A stretch of DNA of 61,316 nucleotides from Glycomyces buryatensis (GCF_004912275.1 NZ_STGY01000028.1:1-61316); one strand, 5' to 3'. Positions 30,680 to 43,443 are shown, numbered from the stretch's first letter. Notes: generated from the letters alone by a model not told the origin. Program-made: numbers and translations.

Positions 30680-31555
30680 CTCCTCGGCGTCGCCGGAACC
30701 TCGTTCGCGGTCGGCATCCCGTTCGTCAACGCCTGGTATCCGCCTTCGAAGCGCGGCTTCGCCACCGGGATCTTCGGCGCCGGCATGGGCGGCACCGCGC
30801 TCTCGGCGTTCCTCACCCCGCGCCTGGTCGACGGATTGGGCCTCCTGCCGACGCACCTGCTCATGTGCGCGGCACTGGCGGCGATGGGCCTGGTCTGCTG
30901 GTCCTTTGCGCGCAATGCCCCGCAGTGGAGACCGAACACCGAACCGGCCCTGCCGCGGTTCAAGGCGATCGCGGGGCTCAAGGTCACCTGGCACATGTCG
31001 CTGCTGTACGCCGTGGCCTTCGGCGGGTTCGTCGCCTTCTCGACCTACCTGCCGACCATGCTCGTCGCCGCCTACGACCTGACGCAGACCGAAGCGGGCC
31101 TGCGCACCGCCGGGTTCAGCCTCGCCGCGGTCGTCGCGCCCCCCGCGGGCGGCATCCTCTCGGACAAGGTCGGCCCGCTCAAGGTCTGCCTCGTCTCCTT
31201 CTTCGGCGCGGCGGCCGTGGCCGTCGTCCTCGCGTTCGAGCCGCCGCTGGAGATCCCGGCCGGAACCTCGTTCGTCCTCATGGCCCTGTTCCTCGGCCTG
31301 GGCACCGGCGGCGTGTTCGCGCTCGTGGCCGAGAAGGTCGAACCGGCCCGCGTCGGCGGCGTCACCGGGATCGTCGGCGCCGCCGGCGGCCTCGGCGGCT
31401 ACTTCCCGCCGCTCATCATGGGCGCCGACTATCAGGCCCGCAGCGACTACATGATCGGGCTCCTGCTGTTGGCCGCCACGGCCACGGCGGTCGGAATTTT
31501 CGCGATGCGGGCCTTCCGCAGCACACCCGCGCTCAGCGCGAACCGTCCTCGTTGA
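30680..31555 (+). pseudogene. NarK-type nitrate/nitrite MFS transporter, 5'-truncated
   Basis: The frame from 30680 reads LLGVAGTSFAVGIPFVNAWYPPSKRGFATGIFGAG, a strong match to the centre of NarK proteins (nitrate/nitrite signature in helix 5), followed by seven further helices and a normal C-terminus. About 120 N-terminal residues, including helices 1-4 and the first substrate-binding Arg, are missing. The sequence upstream in the same frame is Pro/His/Arg-rich and not membrane-like. No start codon with a ribosome-binding site precedes the homologous part. Likely a non-functional remnant. Confidence 0.7.
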
Positions 31556-31826
31556 GCCGATCGGACTCGTTCATGATTCGACGCCGAGGTGCTCGTCCGA
31601 ATATCGCGGTCCGGGACCGACGCGTACGTCTCCTCCTCCACGACGGCTGCCAGCGCGGGGAAGCCCCGGTCGCGGAGCGCGGCGCGGAGCATGGTCGCAT
31701 GCTCTGACAAGACCGGACCTCGACGCTGGAGGGACCACCGCTCGTCCTGGATGAATTCCTTTGCAAGGCAGGGAAGATGCTCCCTGGAAGACCTGGTGCG
31801 CGCCCGCGCTCGTGCACCCGCGGGAT

Positions 31827-32954
31827 TCAGCGGAAGTTGGCTGCGCCTTCCGGTGCGACGGTGACAGCGTGGACGTTGTGGTCGATCCGCTCGGGTTCCC
31901 CGCCGACCACTAGTTCGAGGAGATTGGCGTGGGCTTCTTCGTCGAGCTGCGTGATCGTCAGCGCGGTGTCGCCACTGAACTGAAAGGTTTGGACGTTGCC
32001 TGGCTCCGCCGCGTCGACCCATTCGCCCTCGACCAGTTGCCGGTGCACGCCGACAGGTTCGTCCTCGTGTAGGTAGTAGGCGTTGAGCGTGCCGTCGGTG
32101 TCCCACCACACCCTGTCGAGTGAGATGTCGCGCCAATTGCAGCTGTCGGTGACACGCGTGGCTTCCCCTGCGACGCCCGAGTCCATGTCGACGACCGTCA
32201 CTGTCGGGCAGCCGCTTCTAAATCCGACGATGGCCAGCTGCGCGCCGTCAGGGCTGAACGCTGCCCCGGTGATATTGAGCCGACCGTCCACTTCGATCCG
32301 CTGCGGCTCGCCTTCCGTCGGCACCAGGAAGAGCGGTGAGGTGAGGGGGAAGTATCCGCTCGGGTACGCGGTGACGGCGATGCTGTCCGTTCCTCCGACC
32401 AGATAGGGGTGCTCCAGGTCGTCGCGGTAGCTTTCCTCGGTCGGCAGCACGGTCTCCGTCACCTGCGGCGACGGCTCCTCTGCCGCGAAATCGGCGTAGA
32501 CGAGCCGGCCGTCAGGGCCGACCCAAGCAATCCTGCTGCCCCCGACCGGCACCACCCCTGGGCAGGAACACTCCTCGAAGTGCTCATCACACCCCTGGCA
32601 TGGCACCGTGACTACCTCGCCAGTGCTGACCGAGATGGCGGCGATCTCGTCCAGGCCGAGCGCGCGAGTGAACACGTAGGCACCGTCGACCGTGAACTGG
32701 AGCGCCGTAGCGCCCGGGAATGCTTCGCTACCGATGAAGTCGTCGCCGTCCATCAGGACCAGTCTGGTTCCGATGCCGGTCGGTGAGCTGCCGTTGACCT
32801 CGGCCCGCCGGTAGGCGTAAACGCTCGAACGCTCCGATGATTCGGCATCCGCCGGTCCGTCGCCAGACGACCTCACCACGACCACGATCACCGACACGAC
32901 GACCGCGAGCAGGACGACGCCGGCGACGACAAACAGGCGCTTCCGGGACACCAC
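31827..32954 (-). CDS. Membrane-anchored extracellular beta-propeller-like protein
   Basis: A 375-residue protein with one N-terminal hydrophobic anchor (VVAGVVLLAVVVSVIVVVV, residues about 9-27) and a large, acidic extracytoplasmic domain. The repeating strand-turn pieces (FSPDGAQLAIVGF, WVGPDGRLVYADF) resemble TolB/WD-type propellers. A cysteine cluster, PCQGCDEHFEECSCPG, is odd and could be disulfide-bonded or bind metal. It has no recognised family name. The start lies 130 bp from the divergent DUF3558 lipoprotein gene. Confidence 0.7.
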   Translation of the reverse strand: MVSRKRLFVVAGVVLLAVVVSVIVVVVRSSGDGPADAESSERSSVYAYRRAEVNGSSPTGIGTRLVLMDGDDFIGSEAFPGATALQFTVDGAYVFTRALGLDEIAAISVSTGEVVTVPCQGCDEHFEECSCPGVVPVGGSRIAWVGPDGRLVYADFAAEEPSPQVTETVLPTEESYRDDLEHPYLVGGTDSIAVTAYPSGYFPLTSPLFLVPTEGEPQRIEVDGRLNITGAAFSPDGAQLAIVGFRSGCPTVTVVDMDSGVAGEATRVTDSCNWRDISLDRVWWDTDGTLNAYYLHEDEPVGVHRQLVEGEWVDAAEPGNVQTFQFSGDTALTITQLDEEAHANLLELVVGGEPERIDHNVHAVTVAPEGAANFR

Positions 32955-33084
32955 GACCTCCTCTGAACGGGAACCCAGATATACAACGCCGGCATCGGGA
33001 CCGGTCCCCGGAACTCGTATTCACGGTGCATTGTCGAGGTTTACGCCGGGACCAGTCCCGTGGCTGCCGACGTACCTTCCTGAT

Positions 33085-33708
33085 ATGCGCCTTTCATCTG
33101 CACGGCAGGGGATCCGTGGAAACAGTCGGGCGGTGGGCATCGTGTCCGCCGCTCTGCTCGGACTGGCAATCACCGGATGCGGCTCCGACGAGAACGGCCC
33201 AGGAGACGACCCGACCGCCGACGGCTCGGGCTCGTCCTCCGCCTCGGACACCACCTCACCCTTCGACGGATCCACCCAACCCGAGGCGACGCCGTCGCCA
33301 GAGCTCGTCACATCAGAGGAACTGGCGGGGGATCCCTGCACCGCGATCAACGACATAGATGCCTTCGCCCTCGGCCTCACCAATCCCGAAGAGAGCGAAG
33401 GCGACTCGGGCAAGACCTGCAACTGGGAGACGCGCGACGGCGTCTCCGCCGGAATCACCATCCACCTCTCGGAGGACGCGGAGACGGTTGCAGAGGACTG
33501 GAAGGACGGCCGCGACACGGACGCCGCGATCGACGGCTACACAGTCATCCAGGAAGAGTTCCAGGCGATCTGCTTCACCATCGTCGCGACCAGTCCTGAC
33601 CAGTCGTTCATGATCACGACCATCGGCGAGGAGCAGTACCAGTCGACCCTGTGTCCGCTCGGAACCAGTTTCGCCGAACTCGTCCTCGCACACCTCGAAA
33701 CGGCATGA
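33085..33708 (+). CDS. DUF3558-type lipoprotein
   Basis: A 207-residue protein with a lipoprotein signal peptide ending in LAITGC, so it should be anchored to the outside of the membrane by Cys. A Ser/Thr/Asp-rich linker follows, then a DUF3558-like domain (DPCTAINDIDAFALGL, KTCNWETRDG, SFAELVLAHLE) with two cysteine pairs. DUF3558 lipoproteins are actinobacterial and of unknown role. ATG 33085 is preferred; a codon at 33031 in frame would add 18 residues before the signal peptide. Confidence 0.75.
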   Translation: MRLSSARQGIRGNSRAVGIVSAALLGLAITGCGSDENGPGDDPTADGSGSSSASDTTSPFDGSTQPEATPSPELVTSEELAGDPCTAINDIDAFALGLTNPEESEGDSGKTCNWETRDGVSAGITIHLSEDAETVAEDWKDGRDTDAAIDGYTVIQEEFQAICFTIVATSPDQSFMITTIGEEQYQSTLCPLGTSFAELVLAHLETA

Positions 33709-33833
33709 GCGCGCCGTAGTCGACCCGTCGGTGGTCCTAGCGTTGGACCCGAATCGGGGAGGCGCGGTGTCGTCCGGGATCCGTCCCGAGCTTCAGCTGG
33801 GCTATTGCCGATGAAGTACCTCCACACACCCAC

Positions 33834-33917
33834 ATGGGCCCCGTCGCGACCCGACACGACAAACTTGCCGTCCACTACCTGGACACCGTCCACGTCGCCA
33901 TCATCACCGACTGGCTA
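33834..33917 (+). pseudogene. IS5-type transposase C-terminal fragment
   Basis: ATRHDKLAVHYLDTVHVAII followed by TDWL matches the conserved end of IS5-family transposases (R-x-DK-x-A-x-x-Y-x-x-T-V-x-x-A-x-x-x-x-W-L). The remaining 28 codons have no start of their own. An N-terminal fragment of the same type lies at 42266-42476 on the other strand. Confidence 0.6.
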
Positions 33918-33935
33918 ATCACGACTAGCCGCACC

Positions 33936-33972
33936 GTGAAGGCCCCCTGCGGAACCCGGCAGGGGCCTTCAC
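33936..33972 (+). terminator. Strong GC hairpin terminator
   Basis: GTGAAGGCCCCCTGC pairs with GCAGGGGCCTTCAC (one bulged C) around a short loop, GGAACCCG. It follows the IS5 fragment and insulates the esterase gene downstream. Confidence 0.65.
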
Positions 33973-34078
33973 GCGTCTCTGGGAGCCGCGACCCTTCGCC
34001 AAAGATCAGATGACTGTACCCCCGATGAACACCTGTAGCGGCTATGAAGCACATTTCATCCATGATTGCACTGATCTC

Positions 34079-34108
34079 TTGACGTTATACATCATATGTA
34101 AGTACCAT
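34079..34108 (+). promoter_or_regulatory. Promoter-like -35/-10 pair for the esterase gene
   Basis: TTGACG (34079-34084) and TACCAT (34103-34108) are 18 bp apart in an AT-rich patch, about 70 bp before the GTG at 34179. The spacer is an imperfect palindrome (ACATCATATGT). TATGAAGCACATTTCAT at 34043-34059 just upstream resembles the palindrome at 27865. Confidence 0.35.
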
Positions 34109-34178
34109 GAGGACACTATCGCATCGATGAACTTCAATTGAAGGTGTTGACCTTCGTGGCACGCAAGGAGAAGCAGCA

Positions 34179-35291
34179 GTGAGACCATTCTCGAGCCGCG
34201 ACCGATCCGAGCGAAGGCGCCGAAACACCCGCCATCGGCTGCTGGCGCTGATCGGCGTCATGGCCTGCGCCGTCGCCGGATCGCTCGGCGCTTCAGGGGC
34301 CCATGCCGAGCCGCCCGCCGCCAGTCCGACCTCGGACGTCACCACCCTCGCATCGAGTGCCGGATGTGGGAGCGCTCCGACCCTTTCGAGCGGCACACAC
34401 ACGATCCAGAGCGGTGGTACGAACCGCTCGTTCATCCTGCGGGTCCCCGACAACTACGACAGCAGCCGCTCTTACCCGCTGATCTTCGCTTTCCACTGGA
34501 ACGGTGGCACGGCCGGTGATGTCTCCTCCGGCGGATCCGACGGCGCGCTGTGGTCCTATTACGGACTGCAGCGTCTGTCGAACAACAGCGCGATCTTCGT
34601 GGCGCCGCAAGGCATCGGCAACGGCTGGGCCAATTCCGGAGGTCGGGACGTCACCTTCGTCGATGACATGATCGCGCGAGTGGAGGCCGGCCTCTGCGTC
34701 GACACCGAACAGCGCTTCGCCCTCGGGTTCAGCTACGGCGGCGGCATGAGCTACGCCCTCGCCTGCGCCAGGCCGACGGTCTTCCGAGCGGTCGCGGTCT
34801 ATGCCGGCGGACAGCTCAGCGGATGCAGCGGCGGTACGCAGCCCATCGCCTACCTCGGCATCCACGGCATCTCGGACCCGGTCCTCAATATCTCCCAGGG
34901 GCGTTCGCTGCGCGACAGGTTCGTCGCCAACAACGGCTGCACCCCGCAGAACCCGCCCGAGCCGGCCCCGGGCAGTCGAACGCACACCGTCACCTCCTAC
35001 TCGGGTTGCCGGGCCGAGTATCCGGTCATGTGGGCGGCGTTCGACGGCGGCCACACCCCCGGTCCGATCGACGGATCCACCAGCGACGGATGGCAGACCT
35101 GGACCTCGGGGGTGACCTGGAGCTTCTTCACTCAGTTCCAGTCCGGCGAACCGGGCGGCGGTGAATCCGAGATCCTCGGCACCCAGTCGGCTCGGTGCCT
35201 GGAGGTGGCCGGCCAGTCCCAGAACAACGGCAGCAAGGCACAACTGTGGGACTGCCACGGCGGGTCCAACCAGCGCTGGACCCTCGGTTGA
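34179..35291 (+). CDS. Secreted CE1-type esterase (PHB depolymerase/feruloyl esterase-like) with short ricin-B tail
   Basis: A 370-residue exported esterase. The N-terminus is very basic (RRRRNTRHR), followed by a hydrophobic core and a cleavage site near AHA-EPP. The catalytic domain (about 65-320) has GFSYGGGMS with the nucleophile near residue 185, GISDPV with the likely Asp and DGGHTPG with the His, as in LpqC/poly(3-hydroxybutyrate) depolymerase-type esterases acting on plant-wall esters or polyesters. The last 40 residues hold only one ricin-B repeat (ARCLEVAG, QLWDCHGGSNQRW), so the lectin is truncated compared with a normal three-repeat CBM13. GTG 34179 has AAGGAG upstream. First gene of the carbohydrate island. 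Confidence 0.85.
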   Translation: MRPFSSRDRSERRRRNTRHRLLALIGVMACAVAGSLGASGAHAEPPAASPTSDVTTLASSAGCGSAPTLSSGTHTIQSGGTNRSFILRVPDNYDSSRSYPLIFAFHWNGGTAGDVSSGGSDGALWSYYGLQRLSNNSAIFVAPQGIGNGWANSGGRDVTFVDDMIARVEAGLCVDTEQRFALGFSYGGGMSYALACARPTVFRAVAVYAGGQLSGCSGGTQPIAYLGIHGISDPVLNISQGRSLRDRFVANNGCTPQNPPEPAPGSRTHTVTSYSGCRAEYPVMWAAFDGGHTPGPIDGSTSDGWQTWTSGVTWSFFTQFQSGEPGGGESEILGTQSARCLEVAGQSQNNGSKAQLWDCHGGSNQRWTLG

Positions 35292-35324
35292 GTTTGAGGG
35301 CCGCATAGTTCGGGACGAGGGGTT

Positions 35325-35352
35325 ACAGGTGCAAATCCTGTCAACCCGACCA
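35325..35352 (+). tRNA. tRNA-Pro-like 3' end fragment (T-arm to CCA), not a complete tRNA
   Basis: ACAGG-TGCAAAT-CCTGT forms a T-arm (5-bp stem, 7-nt loop), followed by CAACCCG, A and CCA, which is exactly the spacing of acceptor strand, discriminator and CCA in a tRNA gene. The sequence resembles the 3' end of actinobacterial tRNA-Pro. The D and anticodon arms are absent; the esterase coding end lies there instead. Such fragments mark integration sites of mobile elements. T-loop position 2 is G rather than T. Confidence 0.4.
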
Positions 35353-35355
35353 GAA

Positions 35356-35391
35356 CTCCCAGGTCAGCGGTATTGCTTCCTGGCCTGGGAG
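35356..35391 (+). terminator. Hairpin between tRNA-like fragment and GH95 gene
   Basis: CTCCCAGGTCAG (35356-35367) pairs with CTGGCCTGGGAG (35380-35391): a 12-bp stem with one G-T pair and a 12-nt loop. It follows the tRNA-like CCA by three bases, as a tRNA terminator would, and ends 20 bp before the GH95 start codon. Confidence 0.55.
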
Positions 35392-35411
35392 ATCGACATA
35401 GGAGGATCGAT

Positions 35412-38264
35412 ATGGCAGTGCTACGGCGTAGACAGGTGATCAAATACGGAGCGGTAGGCGCTCTCGCGGCTCCGCTCCAGTGGGTGGCGCCGCGTGCGGC
35501 CTCGGCGGCGCCGTCGGCCGTGCGGGCGGCCGGTGACCTGGCACTGTGGTACGACGAGCCCGCGGGAACCGAGTGGCTGCGCGCCCTCCCGGTGGGCAAT
35601 GGCCGGCTCGGAGCGATGGTGTTCGGCGACGCCACCTCGGAGCGGTTGCAGCTCAATGAGGACACGGTCTGGGCGGGCGGCCCGCACGATTACAGCAACC
35701 CGGCCGGGGCCGACTCCCTCCAGCAGATCCGGCAACTGGTCTTCGCCGACCAGGGGGGTCAGGCGCAGAACCTCATCGACCAGACCATGCTCGGCGACCC
35801 CGCCGGCCAGCTCGCCTACCAGCCCGTCGGGAACCTCGACCTCGCCTTCGGCGGCATCGACGAGGTCTCCGAGTACGAGCGGTGGCTCGACCTGACCACC
35901 GCCACCACCGGCGTCGGCTACCTCGCGAACGGCGTGCGGTACCAGCGCGAGGTCATCGCCACCGCGCCCGACCAGGTCATCGCGATGCGACTCACTGCCG
36001 ACGCTTCAGGCCGGATCTCGTTCACCGCTTCGTTCGACACTCCACAGGACGCGTCGACATCCAGCCCCGACTCCCGGACCGTCGCCCTCGACGGCATATC
36101 GGGCGAACACCGGGGCATCGCCGGGTCGGTCAGGTTCCTCGCGCTGGCGCGGGCCATCGTTGAAGGGGGCACCGCGAGTTCCTCCGGGGGCATGCTCCAG
36201 GTGTCCGATGCGGACGCCGTGACGGTGCTGATCTCGATCGGGACGAGCTACGTCGACTACCAGAACGTGAACGGCGACTACCAGGGGATCGCCTGGGGCC
36301 ATCTCGACGCCGCGACCGACGCCTCGTACGAGGACCTCCGGTCCCGGCATGTGGCCGACTACCGGGAACTGTTCGACCGCACCACAATCGACCTCGGCCG
36401 GACCGCCGCGGCCGACCAGCCGACCGATGTCCGCATCTCCGGGCACAACACGACGGACGATCCCCAGTTCTCGGCCCTGCTGTTCCAGTACGGCCGCTAC
36501 CTGCTGATCGCCTCCTCGCGTCCCGGCACCCAGCCGGCCAACCTGCAGGGGATCTGGAACGACTCGATGACCCCGGCGTGGGAGTCGAAGTACACCATCA
36601 ACGCCAACCTGCCGATGAACTACTGGCCGGCCGGAACGACGAACCTCGCCGAGTGCCTCGAACCGGTCTTCGACCTGATCGATGACCTCTCGCGCACTGG
36701 AGCCCGGGTCGCCGACGTGCAGTATGGCGCGGGCGGTTGGGTGACCCACCACAATACCGACGGTTGGCGGGGCGCCTCGGTCGTCGACGGGGCGGTATGG
36801 GGCATGTGGCCGACCGGCGGGGCGTGGCTCGCCACCCAGATCTGGGAGCACTACCGCTTCACCGGCGACCGCGGATTCCTGGAGGCGAACTATCCCGCGA
36901 TGAAGGGCGCCGCCCAGTTCTTCCTGGAGACCCTGGTGGAGGAGCCGAACCTCGGCTGGCTGGTCACCAACCCGTCGAACTCTCCGGAGCTACCGCATCA
37001 TGACGGCGTCAGCGTCTGCGCCGGGCCCACCATGGACTCGCAGATCCTGCGGGATCTGTTCGACGGCTGCGCGAGCGCCAGCGAGGTGCTGGGAATCGAC
37101 GCCGATTTCCGCGACCAGGTCCGGGCGGCGCGGGACCGGCTGGCCCCGATGCGGATCGGCTCGCGCGGCAACATCATGGAATGGCTTCACGACTGGACCG
37201 AGCTCGAGACGAATCACCGGCACGTCTCGCACCTCTACGGCCTGCACCCGAGCAATCAGATCACCCGACGCGGTACCCCCGAGCTGTTCGAGGCGGCCCG
37301 CCGGACGTTGGAGTTGCGCGGGGACGCGGGCACCGGCTGGTCGCTGGCCTGGAAGATCAACTACTGGGCGCGCATGGAAGAAGGCACCAGGGCGCATGAC
37401 CTGATCCGTTTCCTGGTGACACCGGAACGGCTCGCGCCCAACATGTTCGACCTGCACCCGCCGTTCCAGATCGACGGGAACTTCGGCGCGACCTCAGGGA
37501 TCGCCGAGATGCTGCTGCAGAGCCACGACGGCGAGCTGCACCTGCTGCCCGCGCTGCCGTCCGCCTGGCCGACCGGGTCCGTGTCGGGCCTGCGCGGGCG
37601 CGGCGGCTACACGATCGGTGCCGCCTGGAGCGCCGGCTCGATCGACGAACTCACCGTCACACCCGACCGCGACGGCACCGTCAGCGTCCGCAGTCGCATG
37701 TTCACCGGCGACTACGAGCTGGTCGACGAGGCGGACGGCGAAGCGATCGACCCGGACCGGCCCGAGAAGGACCTGATCGAGTTCGACGGCGAATCCGGCC
37801 ACACCTACCACGCCACCTCCCTCGGCGGGGGATCGGTGGTGGAGCCCGGCGTGAACTACCGGTTGGTGGCGCGGCACAGCGGGAAGGCGGCCGACATCGA
37901 GGGCGCCTCGACCGGGGCCGGTGCCGCCCTGATCCAGTGGTCGCTCCACAGTGGGGCGAATCAGCAGTTCGACTTCGTGGACGTCGGGGGCGGGTACCGG
38001 CGGATCCGGGCCCGGCACTCCGGACTGGTCCTCCAGGTCGCCGGCACCGGGACCGGGGCCAATATCACTCAGCAGCCCACTTCGAGTGCGGCGAGCCAGC
38101 AGTGGGAGGTCGTCGACCACGGCGACGGCACCGTCAGCCTGGTCAATCGCCAAAGCGGACTGGCCATGGACGTCTGGAGCGCCTCCACCGCCGACGGCGC
38201 CCGCGTCTCCCAGTGGAACTACACCGGCAGTACCAACCAGCGCTTCGAACTCCAACGCGCCTGA
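35412..38264 (+). CDS. Exported GH95 alpha-L-fucosidase-type glycosidase with ricin-B lectin
   Basis: A 950-residue protein. The start RRRQVIKYGAVGALAAP resembles a Tat signal. The GH95 catalytic region (about 45-800) has LPVGNGRLGAMVFG, LNEDTVWAGGP, NANLPMNYWPAG, TNPSNSPEL with the general-acid Glu, and FQIDGNFGAT with the Asp that activates water. A C-terminal ricin-B-like lectin (about 810-950) carries the repeated ARHSG and QQWEVVDHG units. GH95 enzymes are inverting fucosidases, some acting on alpha-L-galactosides. ATG 35412 has AGGAGG upstream. It is 18 bp from the GH2 gene, with which it shares a nearly identical lectin, so the two likely act together on the same glycan. Confidence 0.9.
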   Translation: MAVLRRRQVIKYGAVGALAAPLQWVAPRAASAAPSAVRAAGDLALWYDEPAGTEWLRALPVGNGRLGAMVFGDATSERLQLNEDTVWAGGPHDYSNPAGADSLQQIRQLVFADQGGQAQNLIDQTMLGDPAGQLAYQPVGNLDLAFGGIDEVSEYERWLDLTTATTGVGYLANGVRYQREVIATAPDQVIAMRLTADASGRISFTASFDTPQDASTSSPDSRTVALDGISGEHRGIAGSVRFLALARAIVEGGTASSSGGMLQVSDADAVTVLISIGTSYVDYQNVNGDYQGIAWGHLDAATDASYEDLRSRHVADYRELFDRTTIDLGRTAAADQPTDVRISGHNTTDDPQFSALLFQYGRYLLIASSRPGTQPANLQGIWNDSMTPAWESKYTINANLPMNYWPAGTTNLAECLEPVFDLIDDLSRTGARVADVQYGAGGWVTHHNTDGWRGASVVDGAVWGMWPTGGAWLATQIWEHYRFTGDRGFLEANYPAMKGAAQFFLETLVEEPNLGWLVTNPSNSPELPHHDGVSVCAGPTMDSQILRDLFDGCASASEVLGIDADFRDQVRAARDRLAPMRIGSRGNIMEWLHDWTELETNHRHVSHLYGLHPSNQITRRGTPELFEAARRTLELRGDAGTGWSLAWKINYWARMEEGTRAHDLIRFLVTPERLAPNMFDLHPPFQIDGNFGATSGIAEMLLQSHDGELHLLPALPSAWPTGSVSGLRGRGGYTIGAAWSAGSIDELTVTPDRDGTVSVRSRMFTGDYELVDEADGEAIDPDRPEKDLIEFDGESGHTYHATSLGGGSVVEPGVNYRLVARHSGKAADIEGASTGAGAALIQWSLHSGANQQFDFVDVGGGYRRIRARHSGLVLQVAGTGTGANITQQPTSSAASQQWEVVDHGDGTVSLVNRQSGLAMDVWSASTADGARVSQWNYTGSTNQRFELQRA
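37841..38264 (+). repeat. Ricin-B module, copy 1 of a duplicated segment
   Basis: This 424-bp stretch aligns without gaps to 41615-42038, the end of the GH2 gene. Proteins share long identical pieces such as QQFDFVDx[11 protein letters not shown] and QQWEVVDHG. The copies are in direct orientation 3774 bp apart. Confidence 0.8.
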
Positions 38265-38273
38265 AGCCCATAG

Positions 38274-42038
<3,765 letters not shown>

Positions 42039-42265
42039 TACGGCCGGCCGGCGCGCTGCTCGGTCCGCCTTCGGCATCGGGGCTGCATCACATCGAGATG
42101 CTCGCCGGGATGCAGTTGGGTGCACCCGTGGTGTCCCCGCGTCGGATGCAGATCCGACGCCTCGCCGTATTCGCCGAGTGGGCCGAAGCGGCGACGCCGC
42201 CCGTCTCCACGGCAAGGCGATGGCCGAACGGGACCGACGGGACTTCCACCGCGAGTTCACCAGGG

Positions 42266-42476
42266 CCGCGAGCTGGCGCATCGTGAGGTTGGTGCGCCAG
42301 TAGGCCGTGACCAGCAGCAACCGGTCCTCGAAAGCCGGTTTCCAGGGCCGACCCCTGCGAGCGGGGTCGGCCCCTTCGCGTCGGAGCTGGCGGACGAGCT
42401 TTGCGAACTGACGCTGTTCGAGCCCGCTGAACAGCTCCACCATCGTCGCATCCGCCGCGCTGATCACACCTGTCAC
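42266..42476 (-). pseudogene. IS5-type transposase N-terminal fragment
   Basis: The minus-strand frame reads FSGLEQRQFAKLVRQLRREG, then RRGRPWKPAFEDRLLLVTAY and WRTNLTMRQLAALV, the helix-turn-helix beginning of IS5-family transposases. After ALVNS the expected GVSKSAADR segment is broken and the frame turns into Arg-rich nonsense. About 70 residues remain. It lies at the right border of the carbohydrate island. Confidence 0.75.
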
Positions 42477-42519
42477 GCAGGCATAATCCCATGCGTCCCA
42501 AACGTATCCGTAAGGGTCG

Positions 42520-43065
42520 CTACTGGTATTCGTTGAACCGCAGGGTGTTGCCGAACGGATCGATGACGGTCATCGATCGGGCATCCCACGGCACCGCTTC
42601 GATACCCGGGTTCATATAGGGGTAGTCCTTCGCCCCGAGCTCTCGATGGAAGGCTTCGAGTCCGGTCATCGGGACGAAGACGACCGCGCCAGGGCTGCCG
42701 TCACCGTGATGCTCGCTCATGTGCAGGACTGTGCGGTCGCGTACGACCTGCATGTACAGCGGCATGCCGTCCTCGAAGCGGTGCTCCCAGGCCAGGTTGA
42801 ACCCGAGGTAGTCGAGGTAGAACTCCTTGGCCTTTTCCACCGAGAAGATCCGCAGGACCGGCGTGGGCGCCTCCAAGGCGATGCCATCGGCGCGGGAGGT
42901 CTCGGCCGCATTGAGCTTGGCGGCCAGGATGTTCCATTCGTCGAACCCGAACTGCCGCGCCACGATTTCGAGGCTCTGGCTGTGGGTCACCTCGGCCAGC
43001 CCGTGGCGGTTCAGCTCGGCGCGCAGGGTCTTGGCCATGGTCTTGGCGTCGCGGAAATCGCGCAT
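42520..43065 (-). CDS. Glyoxalase/bleomycin-resistance (VOC) superfamily protein
   Basis: A 181-residue protein from ATG 43065 (MRDFRDAKTMAK) with AAGAAGGA upstream. An N-terminal helical part (about 1-55: LRAELNRHGLAEVTHSQSLEIVARQFGFDEWNILAAK) precedes one VOC module (TPVLRIFSVEKAKEFYLDYLGF, MTVIDPFGNTLRFNEY). The N-terminal helices resemble those of a subgroup annotated as glyoxalase-superfamily proteins with an antitoxin-like segment. It could be a resistance-type binding protein or metal-dependent lyase. The substrate is unknown. Confidence 0.8.
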   Translation of the reverse strand: MRDFRDAKTMAKTLRAELNRHGLAEVTHSQSLEIVARQFGFDEWNILAAKLNAAETSRADGIALEAPTPVLRIFSVEKAKEFYLDYLGFNLAWEHRFEDGMPLYMQVVRDRTVLHMSEHHGDGSPGAVVFVPMTGLEAFHRELGAKDYPYMNPGIEAVPWDARSMTVIDPFGNTLRFNEYQ

Positions 43066-43443
43066 GATGTCGTCCTTCTTGAGGCGAAAGCCGTGATCAG
43101 TGCCTGCGTTGCTGACAGGTTCGCCGCTGAGAAGGGTCCGAACCGGCGCGAATCGAGATGCGTTCACCATGCCCCGAAGGGCGCAGGCGGCCGGCCGCAT
43201 CAGCCGCACCCAGCATAACGAGCCCGATCGGACCAGGTCAAGCGCCGAGCGGTTGTTCGGGGTGTCCTTCACTGAACAGGGCATGGGCAAGCTGCTGCGG
43301 CGTGTGGGCTTCAGTTTTCAGCGCCCGGACATCGGGCTCTCCTTCGCGGTCGATGTCGCCAGGGCGTTCCCATCGGACGCGCCGGAGGCAGAGCCAATGG
43401 TTCAGGGCCGGAGTCTGGTGGATGGCATGGACACGAGTCCGAC
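43066..43443. other. Intergenic stretch (378 bp) with IS630 scar
   Basis: Apart from the IS630-like fragment described separately, I see no gene. The left end should hold the promoter of the leftward VOC gene. Confidence 0.4.
43247..43330 (+). pseudogene. IS630-type transposase fragment
   Basis: ERLFGVSFTEQGMGKLLRR, then VGFSFQRPD, fits the second winged-helix segment of IS630 transposases (FGVSFT-x-QGV-x-KLLRRLG-x-S-x-QRP). Twenty-eight codons remain. Confidence 0.55.

Larger units (their letters stand above)
33709..34178. other. Intergenic stretch (470 bp): IS5 scar, terminator, esterase promoter
   Basis: It contains the IS5 transposase C-terminal fragment, the hairpin at 33936-33972, a site related to the palindrome at 27865, and a promoter-like pair in front of the esterase gene. 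No intact gene. Confidence 0.5.

Noticed and set aside
31556..31826. Leftward protein-like segment (MLRAALRDRGFPALAAVVEE)
   Set aside because: A short coherent piece between the NarK remnant and the propeller protein, without start, clean stop or recognised family; perhaps another remnant.
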